Assembly: GCA_013215145.1 (NCBI GenBank)
Contig: JABSRP010000010.1
Span: 62,001 to 126,000, forward strand
Length of the DNA: 64,000 bases
Direction: 5' to 3'
Origin: Pseudobacteriovorax sp.
GTDB taxonomy: Bacteria; Bdellovibrionota_B; Oligoflexia; Oligoflexales; Oligoflexaceae
Below the pieces are notes generated by a model that saw only the letters and a program-made list of their open reading frames with translations, did no database searches and was not told where the DNA came from. The position numbers were made by a program, and so were the translations under genes. This document shows, in pieces, positions 33,640-42,975 of this stretch. The first letter of the stretch is position 1, and each line of letters begins with the position of its first letter.

Positions 33640-34642
33640 ATGAACTCATATTTTCGACTAATTCGTTGATGCGGAAAATATCGCTTTCGCTCAAATAGTC
33701 ACGATTCGCTTCGAAAGACAAGCCATCCAGGCTTATGATCGTCGGATTTCCATTCTTCGAAAAGGCCGTTGGCGGATACATAAGAATCGAATCGAAGTCA
33801 AAATCAGTCGTTAGCGGAGGAGACATATCCCGCGGAAACATCTGGAACTGACCTTCTTTGCCTTTCTCAATGTTTTGGAATAAGATTTCGACAAAGTCAT
33901 TGCGATCAGCCCTACTTTGTTCGTGCACAAACCCAATGGCATGCATGATTTCATGCATAACCTGACCTTTTTTGCAGTATTTTCGATGTAAAGCTATGGG
34001 TTGTGGACCTCCTCGCTTACCTAGAAAGCTATAGCATCGCGCTTCTTCATGCCCCTTGAAAACCAAGTAGTCTTTTTCTCCAGACCATGGAACGAGCTCA
34101 AGAAGCGTCTGAGCATTCATGTCTTCTATGGCTTCCATCACAACATCACGATTCGCCGAAGGATCGACCACAAAAGGAATCTGAGGACGATCCCAAAATC
34201 GAGTCGGGGGAAACTTTGCGATCGCATAGTCTCCTTCGACATAATCCTCCTCGAGATGATCTTCATCTATCAGCAAATCTCCTTGGACGACCCAATAATC
34301 GCCGCTTCTTTGAGCGACGATGTAGGGCGACTCGCGGTTGTAGTGCTTAAATCGATCGGTATTTACTGTTGGAGTCTCGTCTTCAATCTCATTAGATGGA
34401 GCATTTTCCACTTCCGCTTCCGTCTCGACTATTGATGACTCATTAGGTGGCAGGCTCTCTATCTCAACGATTTCAGCTCTCGCACTATTAGAAGTATTTG
34501 ATGATATGGCCTCTTTTTTGGCTACAGGAGTCGATAGCTCGGACTGATCTACGGGAGAGTTAGCTATTTTTTCAGGCCAAAGCCTATGCAAGATCAATAG
34601 CCAGCTGCTCAAAAGGACGAATGAAACCAGAAGTTTTTTCAT
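33611..34642 (-). CDS. Astacin-like zinc metalloprotease
   Basis: A 343-residue precursor with an N-terminal signal or anchor (hydrophobic about 4-19) and a long Ser/Glu-rich linker to about residue 100. The catalytic domain has the full astacin zinc motif HEIMHAIGFVHEQ (His230, Glu231, His234, His240, Glu241) and a Met-turn SILMY (Met288, Tyr289), as in M12A enzymes. Astacins cleave extracellular proteins and are made as zymogens; the linker may be the pro-region. Probably secreted. The tail overlaps the convergent barrel gene by 29 bases. Confidence 0.92.
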   Translation of the reverse strand: MKKLLVSFVLLSSWLLILHRLWPEKIANSPVDQSELSTPVAKKEAISSNTSNSARAEIVEIESLPPNESSIVETEAEVENAPSNEIEDETPTVNTDRFKHYNRESPYIVAQRSGDYWVVQGDLLIDEDHLEEDYVEGDYAIAKFPPTRFWDRPQIPFVVDPSANRDVVMEAIEDMNAQTLLELVPWSGEKDYLVFKGHEEARCYSFLGKRGGPQPIALHRKYCKKGQVMHEIMHAIGFVHEQSRADRNDFVEILFQNIEKGKEGQFQMFPRDMSPPLTTDFDFDSILMYPPTAFSKNGNPTIISLDGLSFEANRDYLSESDIFRINELVENMSSFRSSPGIQN

Positions 34643-35124
34643 GGCTCAGCCTCCAAAGGATGAATTGGGACGGATATTTGCCTCAGGAGCTACGATAAAG
34701 AAATGTCACGACTCGCGATGAAAATTAAGGCCTCTCACTATGCCAAATTTAATATAGACTAGTCAATGAACTTTCCTTTGAATCGTCACAAGAGAGGTCC
34801 TATGGCAACAACCGTAAAATCGTCTCAATGGATTATTTTTGTCCTCCCAATGGTGACTTCAGCTAGAAACGCGAACAAGGATTCCATATAGTTTTACCTA
34901 TAGTCGCTATACCTTAATCTATATATATGAATTTTTTTAACCATTTATACCCAGTACATTTCAACGTCTTGAGTAAATTCAGTGGCTTTCTGCGAAGCCT
35001 AAGAGGCAAAAAATAACCTTCTTAAACCTCTATTTAGTTTTCCTTAATACAATTTTTAAATTCTTCCATGCTTTACTTGGCCCATCAGCCAACCCCATTG
35101 ACGGGCAATTAAGGAGAGACATAG
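34643..35124 (+). other. Intergenic region with a possible tiny gene
   Basis: Promoters for the astacin-like (minus) and trypsin-like (plus) genes. A 29-codon frame at 34802-34891, starting ATG behind GAGAGGTCC, encodes a hydrophobic peptide (QWIIFVLPMVTSA inside). It might be a small membrane peptide, but evidence is thin. Otherwise AT-rich, nothing recognised. Confidence 0.3.
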
Positions 35125-35850
35125 ATGCTAACCCTACCCAAAACGAAACAACTAACAAGAATCGCAGCCTTAACAGCGGCTATCCTAGCAACTGGTTGCG
35201 GACAGCAAGACGAAGAAACCAGCGAAAGCAAGTCTATTTGTGGCCGTACTAACGACCTTCAAGAAGTCCCCGAGTACGACGGAACCCTCGGGATCTCAAT
35301 TGGGTTCGTCGCACAGCACGAGACTCCAGTCGGAGCCATCTTGAATGCCGGTGGCTCTCCTTATTGTAGCGGAACACTGATCTCTGAAAACTTATTCCTA
35401 ACAGCCGGACACTGCATTCCAAGTGGCCCTGATAGTGTAGCTTTCAATTACCAGGTTGGTAGCGAGCCAGAACTCTTCGAAGTCACCCGAGTCGTCGAGA
35501 GAGGACGTGGATTAGACTATGCCATCCTCGAAGTAGCTGGGAATCCTGGAGATATCTACGGATTTGCTAGCCTCACGGGAAGGAGCATCTCCCGCGGAGA
35601 AACCTTGGTGATCATCCAGCATCCGCAAGGGACTCCAAAAAAAGTTGAAGTTGGCACACTATCGCGCGTTTCAGGAAGCCGACTTTCCTACAGCGGACTT
35701 GACACCCTAGGCGGTAGTTCAGGATCGGGAGTTTTAGACACCGACGGTAATATCGTTGGCGTCCATACAAATGGAGGCTGTAGTTCCTTTGGCGGCGCTA
35801 ACTCGGGTGTGACGATCACTGCCATTGCGAGAGCCTCTTCGGTCATCTAA
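35125..35850 (+). CDS. Trypsin-like serine protease lipoprotein (S1 family)
   Basis: A 241-residue lipoprotein (lipobox LATGC, Cys25) with AAGGAGA upstream. The catalytic triad is visible: His96 in LTAGHC, Asp131 in DYAILEV and Ser199 in GGSSGSG. The spacing and the SGTLISENLFLTAGHC strand fit the chymotrypsin/trypsin fold of bacterial S1 proteases, without an extra PDZ domain. It should act at the cell surface or in the periplasm on unfolded or foreign protein. Single unit with a very strong terminator. Confidence 0.93.
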   Translation: MLTLPKTKQLTRIAALTAAILATGCGQQDEETSESKSICGRTNDLQEVPEYDGTLGISIGFVAQHETPVGAILNAGGSPYCSGTLISENLFLTAGHCIPSGPDSVAFNYQVGSEPELFEVTRVVERGRGLDYAILEVAGNPGDIYGFASLTGRSISRGETLVIIQHPQGTPKKVEVGTLSRVSGSRLSYSGLDTLGGSSGSGVLDTDGNIVGVHTNGGCSSFGGANSGVTITAIARASSVI

Positions 35851-35858
35851 ACCCAATC

Positions 35859-35887
35859 CAGCCCGGACGTTTAGCCGGGCTGTTTTT
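35859..35887 (+). terminator. Rho-independent terminator
   Basis: CAGCCCGG pairs with CCGGGCTG around an 8-base loop and is followed by TTTTT. It ends the serine protease gene. Confidence 0.92.
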
Positions 35888-36144
35888 CACGGGCACGGGC
35901 ACTTAATGTAAGCAGCACCCCGGTATAAGCAGCTTACGAAGGCACAATTCTTCACGTCTAAGTTTTCTATGATTTTTCCGCAGCCCCCAAGCCAATAACT
36001 CACGTTGACATAAAAACCAGGTTTGTTTGCCGTCTGACCGCAACATTCAGCTATTTAGCATTTAATATCCGCTATAGACCTATCCAGTTAAAAAAATATA
36101 CTAATGTAGGGTGTACATAGGACAAAGGAGCGTTGCCACAACCA

Positions 36145-36666
36145 ATGAATGACATCTACGGGCCTTTTCAAAAACATGTTGAGGATTTGACGGATTCGGG
36201 CGAAGGGAATTTTCAAGACTTATCAGCTAATTTTCCGCTAGCAGAGCTTTTTTCATCCATTCTCCTATGGGCTCCGTTTACCATGTTCATGGCGTTTCTT
36301 TATATCATTCGAGTCTTTGGAGGGGACTACGGCGTATTGATTCCCATAGGGTCTGCCCTATTAGGCATGGTTAATGCTACTCACAGCCACTATCGCGCCT
36401 CTTTATCCCAATATAAAATGACCCGTCGCGAGATTTACTTCCGGAGTGGGATATTTTTCAAAAGGACAACGGTAGTGCCGATAAAAAGAATCCAGCATAT
36501 TGATCTGCAAAGTGGCCCAATTGACAGGCGTCTCAACCTACACCAAGTTAAGTTTTACACAGCTGGGGGAGGGTCAGCCGACTTAAAAATACCAGGACTC
36601 AACTTGGATGTCGCAAAGAGTTTAAAAGACGGAGTCCTAGAAGCCATTGGATCAAAGAATGGATGA
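36145..36666 (+). CDS. PH-domain membrane protein, YdbS-like
   Basis: A protein of 173 residues if ATG at 36145 is used; TTG at 36133 is also possible, but it stands only two bases after AAAGGAG, while the ATG stands 14 bases after it. Two hydrophobic segments (around 38-58 and 65-85) are followed by a bPH2 (DUF304) domain: ITRR-type start, EIYFRSGIFFKRTTVVPIKRIQHIDLQ and GGSADLKIPGL. YdbS/YdbT pairs are common Gram-negative membrane proteins of unknown function that may respond to envelope state. It overlaps the next gene by eight bases, so the two are translated together. Confidence 0.82.
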   Translation: MNDIYGPFQKHVEDLTDSGEGNFQDLSANFPLAELFSSILLWAPFTMFMAFLYIIRVFGGDYGVLIPIGSALLGMVNATHSHYRASLSQYKMTRREIYFRSGIFFKRTTVVPIKRIQHIDLQSGPIDRRLNLHQVKFYTAGGGSADLKIPGLNLDVAKSLKDGVLEAIGSKNG

Positions 36667-38158
36667 GACCCAAGTCCATTGGCGCAGAACAGCCATCGCC
36701 GCCGTCATCTACAACTTTTTAATGCTTTCGGTCCAATGGGGAAAGGCACTTTGGGGTAGTTTAGTGCCATTGGCGGTTGTGGGTGCCTCGAGAGACAATT
36801 TCAAATCGATGTTCCTCATTGTATTTTCCTCCGCAGTTGTCGTTTTGTTTATTGCGGCCATCGTGAAGTATATATTTTTCTTGTATCAGATTCGTTCTGA
36901 TCGGATTTCCATCAGAGAAGGTTTGTTTAGGAAACAACAGCGCGATCTAACTTTCGATCGTATTCAGAATATAAATATCAAGCAGCCCTTCTATTTCAAG
37001 CCTTTTTCCTTAGCTCACATTTCTTTGGAATCTGCCGGCGCGAAGGGGGATGAAGCATCCTTGAGCGGCATCAAGTATGCTGACGCCCTCTCCATTAAAA
37101 AAATGATCCTCAGCTTGCAGGAGCATCAGGAACCACTAGCGGAAAATCGCGACGTAAACGAACCAAATGATAGTGCTCATCTACTTGCCGAACTGTCAAC
37201 AAAAGACATAGTAGTCGCTGGATTGTCCAGCAATGTCTTACTGTTATTTTCGATTACAGTGTTACCTATCTTTGGCTCTCTCGAAGGATTTTTACAAACG
37301 GAAGAGTTTCGTAACTATATTTCGCGATACTTACAAAATTTTTTGTACAGCGAAACCAATCAAATTACCTTTTACCTTATCATTCTTGGTATTCTAATCA
37401 TTACTATGCTCATGATGTCTGTACTAGGTAGTTTTCTTAAGCACAGTAGATTCAAACTGATCAAAGAGGGGGGAATTCTAAAAAGACGCTCTGGACTGAT
37501 AACGGATCACGAAGAAAGTATGACCATAGGAAAAATTCAGTCCATTTCGAAAAAAGCAAACTTTATTGCTAAATTTTTTGGTCGAGAAAATCTTGTTTTT
37601 GAACAGATCGCGGCGGCTAACAATGCCGATATTTCCAATCGCCACATGTTCTTGCTTCCGACTTCTCCTCCAACGAAAAATGAAATGGTTTTGAAACAAG
37701 TTCTGGAACACTTCTCCGAGATTCCAAGGCTTTATCCCATCAGCAAACAATTCATACTAAGAACTTGGATCTATCGCTTTTTGCTTCCTTGGATTTTTTT
37801 ATTGATTCCATTGAGCCTTTTGCTAGAACCCACTATTCTCTGGGGTCTCTTTTTTCCCTTGCTTTGTTATCCTCTGGTTTATCTTCGTTGGAAAGCATAT
37901 CGATTCGGCTGCACAGATGATATTGGAATCCTTCAAACCGGTTTTCTAGGATATCATATCCAACAGTTTGAGCTATTCCGATTGCAAGGAGTCACTATAA
38001 GACAATCGCCTTCGCAACGTAGATACAAACTTGCTACAATCACTTTATACTCAAGCTCCGATCGATTTACGATTCCTTATTTGCCTTATCATGAGGCTTT
38101 AGTTTTTAGAAGAAATGTACTTGCAGCGATTGAAAGGGAGACTAGATCCTGGTTTTAA
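36659..38158 (+). CDS. PH-domain membrane protein, YdbT-like
   Basis: 499 residues from ATG at 36659, which lies inside the end of the previous gene (ATGGATGA overlap). Several membrane segments are interleaved with three bPH2-type domains. Each has the signature pattern of a polar strand, then R-x-x-D/V-Q-(N/S)-(I/V) with following x-K/Q-x-x-F: RIQNINIKQPFYFKPF, KIQSISKKANFIAKFFG and RLQGVTIRQSPSQRRY. It ends with a basic stretch. Pairing with the YdbS-like gene is the usual arrangement. Function is not established in the family. It ends two bases before the convergent gene, with both stops in one hairpin. Confidence 0.85.
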   Translation: MDETQVHWRRTAIAAVIYNFLMLSVQWGKALWGSLVPLAVVGASRDNFKSMFLIVFSSAVVVLFIAAIVKYIFFLYQIRSDRISIREGLFRKQQRDLTFDRIQNINIKQPFYFKPFSLAHISLESAGAKGDEASLSGIKYADALSIKKMILSLQEHQEPLAENRDVNEPNDSAHLLAELSTKDIVVAGLSSNVLLLFSITVLPIFGSLEGFLQTEEFRNYISRYLQNFLYSETNQITFYLIILGILIITMLMMSVLGSFLKHSRFKLIKEGGILKRRSGLITDHEESMTIGKIQSISKKANFIAKFFGRENLVFEQIAAANNADISNRHMFLLPTSPPTKNEMVLKQVLEHFSEIPRLYPISKQFILRTWIYRFLLPWIFLLIPLSLLLEPTILWGLFFPLLCYPLVYLRWKAYRFGCTDDIGILQTGFLGYHIQQFELFRLQGVTIRQSPSQRRYKLATITLYSSSDRFTIPYLPYHEALVFRRNVLAAIERETRSWF

Positions 38159-38173
38159 CCCTAATTAAAACCA
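38150..38173. terminator. Shared hairpin containing both stop codons
   Basis: TGGTTTTAA and TTAAAACCA form a perfect 9-bp stem with a 6-base loop. The stop of the plus-strand gene and that of the minus-strand gene both fall within it. There is no T-run beyond the stem itself. Confidence 0.5.
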
Positions 38174-39255
38174 TGAGCAGCCCCAAGTGATACCTCAATC
38201 TCATCGTCATGTTCTTGAATTTTTCTCGCCAAATAATAATGAAAGTGGAACGATGTCTTCGGTGCTATCGAGCTGGGAGATAACGAAAAAACTGGTTCAA
38301 ATTCTATGGGGGGTCGATTCTTTTTGGCAATATTTCGACCATTAACTCTCAAAATCGAAGAATCGTTCAAAGACCAAAACTCGATTCTAACGAAGTAAGA
38401 CGTCTCGGCAGAAAAAATTTGTCCCGACAGCTCTTCTAGACTTTCTTTCTCACCTTCCTTAACAACCAAATACAGCCTATTATCTTTGAATCGAAAATCT
38501 TCCTGCCTCTGCCCCATGGAGATCGTCCAACCAACTTCTGCAAAATCAACAATTGATAGACTTGTTTCCACGGCGATTCCCGAACCAAATCTTTTGTTTC
38601 TTTTCAGACCAAATGGGCCTAGTTTATCCAAGGGGACTGCAGGGGTTGTAAGGCTAAGCGCACCTTGTTGGTAAGAAACCGCTTGTCCATGATTAAAAAT
38701 TTTGAATCGTCCTTCTGCCGGGGGAGAGTTAAAATTTTCGAAGTCGTCAAAAATAGAGTCCATGGGGACTTGAACAAAATCTGCATTGGGATTTCTAAAA
38801 TAGGCAAAGACCCCCTGAATATCTTGTCCTGCTTCAATTTTTTGCGGAACTGGAAACCATATACTGGTGTCACCACGTGACCATTGACTTGAAGGATGGA
38901 CAATTCTTGGAACCTCATGAAATCTACAATAAGGATCCATGTAAACAATCCTGAAGTCTTTACCAGTCGTATGGGAAATACCACTGTCTACCATGAGTTT
39001 GTGATCTATGCGAAAAGAAACGGGATAGCCTCTGGTAATAGAGCTTTCAGCAGGGGCCTTGACATTAATAGACATTCTCAAAGTATATTGAGAATTCCAC
39101 CAAGAGCTAGTATCACAGCCAATAGAATTCTTATAGGTGGACACTGATGAACGGGACAACTGCCCACCCGTGCTAGACGTATCATTTCCGTTGGGTTTAC
39201 ACGAGGCAATCAGGGTCACACTGAAAAAAATAGCTATTTTTGTTTTGAAACGAAT
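38161..39255 (-). CDS. Lipoprotein, DUF2341-like; probable ATT start
   Basis: The usual start codon would be GTG at 39219, but that leaves only six residues before the lipobox Cys (MTLIASC). In frame upstream, an ATT at 39253-39255 stands six bases after GGGAG and begins a perfect lipoprotein signal (IRFKTKIAIFFSVTLIASC). I therefore place the start there. The mature protein starts with a SSWWNSQY strand and a beta-sandwich of about 95 residues like DUF2341. A concanavalin-like beta-rich region follows (FDDFENFN ... FAEVGWTISMGQ). Such modules are seen in surface and polysaccharide-binding proteins. It may be an outer-membrane or surface lipoprotein; the substrate is unknown. Confidence 0.7.
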   Translation of the reverse strand: MRFKTKIAIFFSVTLIASCKPNGNDTSSTGGQLSRSSVSTYKNSIGCDTSSWWNSQYTLRMSINVKAPAESSITRGYPVSFRIDHKLMVDSGISHTTGKDFRIVYMDPYCRFHEVPRIVHPSSQWSRGDTSIWFPVPQKIEAGQDIQGVFAYFRNPNADFVQVPMDSIFDDFENFNSPPAEGRFKIFNHGQAVSYQQGALSLTTPAVPLDKLGPFGLKRNKRFGSGIAVETSLSIVDFAEVGWTISMGQRQEDFRFKDNRLYLVVKEGEKESLEELSGQIFSAETSYFVRIEFWSLNDSSILRVNGRNIAKKNRPPIEFEPVFSLSPSSIAPKTSFHFHYYLARKIQEHDDEIEVSLGAAHGFN

Positions 39256-39307
39256 ATAGCTCTCCCTTCATATTTGTCCCATATTTGAAACCGCGATCAA
39301 ACTCTGG

Positions 39308-40873
39308 CTATGATGTTTTTCTTTCTTGTTCTTGAAACGCGTTCGCCCGAGGAATTTCGATACGAAACTTAGTTCCGACGCCTTCCTTTGAGCTTATATT
39401 GAGGTTTCCATTTAACGAATGAACTATAGCCTTAACTGAAGGCATCCCAATGCCTCTACCCGAAATTTCATTGGTAAATTCAGCACTAGATAAACCATCG
39501 ACAAATATCAGATTTAGTTTTTGTTCATCCGTCATTGTTTCGGAACTTTTAGATGTGACGATACCTTGATCAACAGCTGCACGACACAAACAGGCCGTAT
39601 TGATTCCACCACCATCATCGCTAACTTCAACGATATATTGACTGTCATCTGATTCTATTCGAATACTAATTTTCCCTAATCTGTCTTTTCCTAAGGCTAA
39701 TCTTTGATGAAATTCTTCGATACCGTGGTCGATAGAGTTTCGAATTAAGTGGGTTATATTCTGGAATACCGGCCTCATTAGATCAACATCTACCAAGGTG
39801 TTGCGTCCGATCACCTCTAGATGAATATCTTTACCGAGGCGGTGTGCAAGCTTGCTAGAAAATTCTTCAATAGGACCTAACAGAGTACCAGCAGGTTTCT
39901 GTGAAATTCCTTGAGTCCAGACCTGGAATTGCCTTTGACTGTCCTTAGGGAGATTTTGAATAATCTGTTTCAAGGTACCCAATTGAGAGTCTGAAATAGC
40001 AAAATGCGCGCCATCGACATCATCATAAGATATTTCAATGATATCCCAGTTTGTATCCAAAAACTCGCGAAGTTGATTTTCCAGGAACTGAACATCTCGG
40101 ACATTGAGAGTTTCCAAACCTTCGGCTTCATGAACAGTTTCCACTAAATCAAACATTCCGAATGACGCATAATTACCTTTTATTGTATGAAGGAATCGCC
40201 TGATTTCTATTTGCTCATGAGCTACAGACAAGCTGAGAACATTGGCAAAACCTCGCTTTGTTTCCACCAAAAATTCTTGAAATGCGTCTCTCGTCTTTAA
40301 TATAGTGACAAGCATTTCATTTCTCTGTGCCTGCCTCGTTGCCTTTTCAAGCTCGGTAATATCCGTAAGGGTAAAGAGAATTCTATCGACTTTACCCTGT
40401 TCATTGCGAACGGTCTTACCTTCGAGTTTTAGAATACGCTCCCCATTGCGGAATTTAGATGGTATTTGTTGAAGGGTAACAGATTCGGGAAGTAGATCTT
40501 CAAAAACTTCATCAACACATAAAACGAAGTAATCTGATGCTTGAGTATCAAGCTTCAGAATATCGCCAACCTGCCTTCCCTCAACTTTCGTCTGCCCAAG
40601 AAGGTCGAAAACTGACCTACTAAAACCCTTTTGGACCACATGATTTCTGTCAATAATAAAAAAACCAAAAATAACATGATCGAGGATCTGCTTCATGGCC
40701 TCATGTTGACTTCTCTGCAGGTCTTCAGCCCTCTTTTTCGATACGACCAATTGCCTATGGATAATAGACGAAGACTCGCTGCTATATAATTTCCTAACCT
40801 TATCCTTTAACACACGAATAGTCTGATTTGCCGCTTGAAGGTCATTGACAAAATTCATATCGTTTTTAGTCAT
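39308..40873 (-). CDS. CheA-like histidine kinase with PAS and Hpt domains
   Basis: A 521-residue cytoplasmic kinase with a coiled coil and PAS fold (about 55-175), an Hpt domain with RRFLHTIKGNYASFG (phosphate acceptor His229), and then a CheA-type HATPase. The HATPase has N-box HLIRNSIDHGIE (His375, Asn379), G1 VSDDGGGI and G2 SGRGIGM. No receiver or CheW domain is present. The usual product is phosphotransfer to a separate response regulator. It overlaps the FIST gene upstream by four bases (ATGA), so the two are translated together and probably form a signal pair. The target regulator was not seen nearby. Confidence 0.9.
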   Translation of the reverse strand: MTKNDMNFVNDLQAANQTIRVLKDKVRKLYSSESSSIIHRQLVVSKKRAEDLQRSQHEAMKQILDHVIFGFFIIDRNHVVQKGFSRSVFDLLGQTKVEGRQVGDILKLDTQASDYFVLCVDEVFEDLLPESVTLQQIPSKFRNGERILKLEGKTVRNEQGKVDRILFTLTDITELEKATRQAQRNEMLVTILKTRDAFQEFLVETKRGFANVLSLSVAHEQIEIRRFLHTIKGNYASFGMFDLVETVHEAEGLETLNVRDVQFLENQLREFLDTNWDIIEISYDDVDGAHFAISDSQLGTLKQIIQNLPKDSQRQFQVWTQGISQKPAGTLLGPIEEFSSKLAHRLGKDIHLEVIGRNTLVDVDLMRPVFQNITHLIRNSIDHGIEEFHQRLALGKDRLGKISIRIESDDSQYIVEVSDDGGGINTACLCRAAVDQGIVTSKSSETMTDEQKLNLIFVDGLSSAEFTNEISGRGIGMPSVKAIVHSLNGNLNISSKEGVGTKFRIEIPRANAFQEQERKTS

Positions 40874-42012
40874 GCTGCTTTTTTCCCCAAGATTAATCCC
40901 ACAAGGGTTTGGTTAATATGTAAACCATTTAGTTGCTCACCATAGGTGTCAAACCCCACAACATTATCTGTCAGATTTGTCATTAGCTTACCCAAATCGT
41001 CATGATTATTTTTTGCAATAGATTCCAAAGACCGGAGGATGCAGTTACAGACCAAAAACAAGTCGATTTTCTCAAACGACTTCTTCGCCTCTGTCAAATC
41101 TTTCTCAAGTTCTGGCTGCATGTTTCTGTGAGAGGCAACTTCCAGAACCATTCCCTCCTCGATAGCACAATAGAAGCTTAGACTGTCATCATCGTTGGCA
41201 CTAAGGATACTACGAACATAATATTCGCCATCGGCGGAGAATATTAGGGGGAACTGCGAAAAGATTTCTGGCCCTAACTCTTCTACCTTGCATCCCACCA
41301 GATGGGCGTATCGGACTCTCGCTGGCATCCCGTCGATGCTGTGAACCTTTCGCTCACTCTCCGTTGCCGATGTCACTACGAGGTCTGTTGGTTCTGTTTC
41401 GAAATGCTGGTGCTTAACGATAGAAAAATCGAAGTCAGTATCGACGACGACAAATACGGCAGCATTAGAGTAAGCTCCTTGATCACACAAAACGTGAGTC
41501 TGTTTAAACTGCAAATTGTCACCAGCCGAACCACCTAGGAATGGAATACCTTCAAATGACTCCACCATGCAGGCCACAAGTTCCTCTTCCATCGAAGAAA
41601 GTCCGTCGACGAAATTTACAACAAAATTTCTTTTGGGATTCAAATCGTTTCGATCTAGGTCGATAGACTTCAAAGTCTCGTCAAAGCATTGCCGCGTCGC
41701 CTCTACGGTAACCTTGTCAAGATCTTTTAACAAGCCTACTGACCATCGAGTCCCTGGTGATTGAATAGCGGTAACAATGAGATACTCGTTATAATGCTTG
41801 CCTGCCAGATGCTCCCCTGCGGTTGAACAGCCTGCAATAGGGGTATTCGGAAACTTGCGGTGCAGCTCCCTAGTCACATCAGAGCCATCAATTTGTCCCG
41901 AATAAAAGACGAACACCATGTCGTATGACTCAGATGGATCGTGCCAGGAGGTCGCTTCGCCAACGGCAGCTACACAGTCGTTCTGATTTGAAAATCCTTT
42001 AAAAAACTTCAC
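40870..42012 (-). CDS. FIST-domain sensor protein
   Basis: GTG at 42012 is chosen over an in-frame TTG at 42027 because AAGGAG lies five bases before it. The 380-residue product covers a FIST N domain (about 20-200, with FVFYSGQIDG, AGCSTAGE and GIPFLGGSAGDN) and a FIST C domain (about 215-375, with FPLIFSADGEYYVRS and GFDTYGEQLNG). FIST proteins are sensors, often for amino acids or other small ligands, and usually sit next to kinases, as here. It overlaps the CheA-like kinase gene, and the pair would carry the ligand signal to phosphotransfer. Probably cytoplasmic; no signal peptide. Confidence 0.92.
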   Translation of the reverse strand: MKFFKGFSNQNDCVAAVGEATSWHDPSESYDMVFVFYSGQIDGSDVTRELHRKFPNTPIAGCSTAGEHLAGKHYNEYLIVTAIQSPGTRWSVGLLKDLDKVTVEATRQCFDETLKSIDLDRNDLNPKRNFVVNFVDGLSSMEEELVACMVESFEGIPFLGGSAGDNLQFKQTHVLCDQGAYSNAAVFVVVDTDFDFSIVKHQHFETEPTDLVVTSATESERKVHSIDGMPARVRYAHLVGCKVEELGPEIFSQFPLIFSADGEYYVRSILSANDDDSLSFYCAIEEGMVLEVASHRNMQPELEKDLTEAKKSFEKIDLFLVCNCILRSLESIAKNNHDDLGKLMTNLTDNVVGFDTYGEQLNGLHINQTLVGLILGKKAA

Positions 42013-42219
42013 AGATACTCCTTTCAATCCAGCGCATCAGATAGTGATTCGACCGAGAAATAGAGATCTTTAATGGCTATAAATCGATGAAAAACGAGAT
42101 CATTAGCCAAAACACAAAATATATAGAGACTTCTATTCAAGATCAGGGATTAAGCGCAGCAAGCTTTGGCTCAGAAAACTATGCTATCATTGAGGAAACC
42201 ACAAAAAAGAGAGAGCACA

Positions 42220-42951
42220 GTGCAAATTTTGAGAGCATCGTTAATAGCCATTGTATTTTTTTGTTTTTCCTGCCGAACTCAGAATCGGATTGAAATCTCA
42301 GCAGAAAATCGAGATCTTTCTACGATTGTTAATACCAAGCCCATTTCCGGAACCAAATTGGATGAGGATATTGACAAACAGAAGGAACAGATAGAACAAT
42401 TGGAAGAGCAAATCGCTGAATCAGAGAAAAACGGCGAAGATACTAAAGATACAAAAGAAGAGTTGGAGAAAGCGAAGGAGGAGTTAGAGGAAAAGGAATC
42501 CGATAAAAAAGAAATCCTGGCCGGAACCGAAAGCAGCGGAACTTGGCAGTTCTACTTTCTTGATACCAACGGAGACAAACAATGCCTTGATACTCTGTCT
42601 GGGGTTGTCGGGGCCCCTTTCGTCTTCAATCCATGCAGCATCGATGGAAGCTTACTGTCACAGCAATTCAAAACAATCACGTATCCTGAAGGGGTAGTTT
42701 TGAAGAATCAAAGCAACCAGATGTGCTTACAAGGAAAACGAGGTTTAGATGAAAGCGCTGCTTGGGGGTTGAGCCAAGAGATATGCTCTCAGGACCCCGT
42801 GGATGACGGACAGTTGTTCTCTTTTAAAAATGTGATGGAGCCGGACTATTCGTTTCAGCTGCAGCATTTAGCCAGCGATTCGTGTCTAAGTGGTAACGAT
42901 GCGACCCTAGAGGCCTGTAATACTGCAACGACCATGCATTCCAACCCATAA
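42220..42951 (+). CDS. Lipoprotein with charged coiled coil and ricin-B-like domain
   Basis: GTG at 42220 begins a good lipoprotein signal (MQILRASLIAIVFFCFSC); an in-frame TTG further upstream lacks this. After a short polar stretch comes a Glu/Lys-rich coiled coil (about 45-100, repeated EQ-L/E-x-x and K/E words). The last ~140 residues show three Cys-led units: QCLDTLSG, MCLQGKRG and SCLSGNDA, with Q-x-F strands between. The pattern fits a ricin-type beta-trefoil, a common sugar-binding fold. It could be a surface lectin lifted off the membrane by the rod. No operon partner is evident: divergent from the FIST pair, convergent with the next gene. Confidence 0.7.
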   Translation: MQILRASLIAIVFFCFSCRTQNRIEISAENRDLSTIVNTKPISGTKLDEDIDKQKEQIEQLEEQIAESEKNGEDTKDTKEELEKAKEELEEKESDKKEILAGTESSGTWQFYFLDTNGDKQCLDTLSGVVGAPFVFNPCSIDGSLLSQQFKTITYPEGVVLKNQSNQMCLQGKRGLDESAAWGLSQEICSQDPVDDGQLFSFKNVMEPDYSFQLQHLASDSCLSGNDATLEACNTATTMHSNP

Positions 42952-42975
42952 CTTGATCCATTCCCTAGCCGGTGT

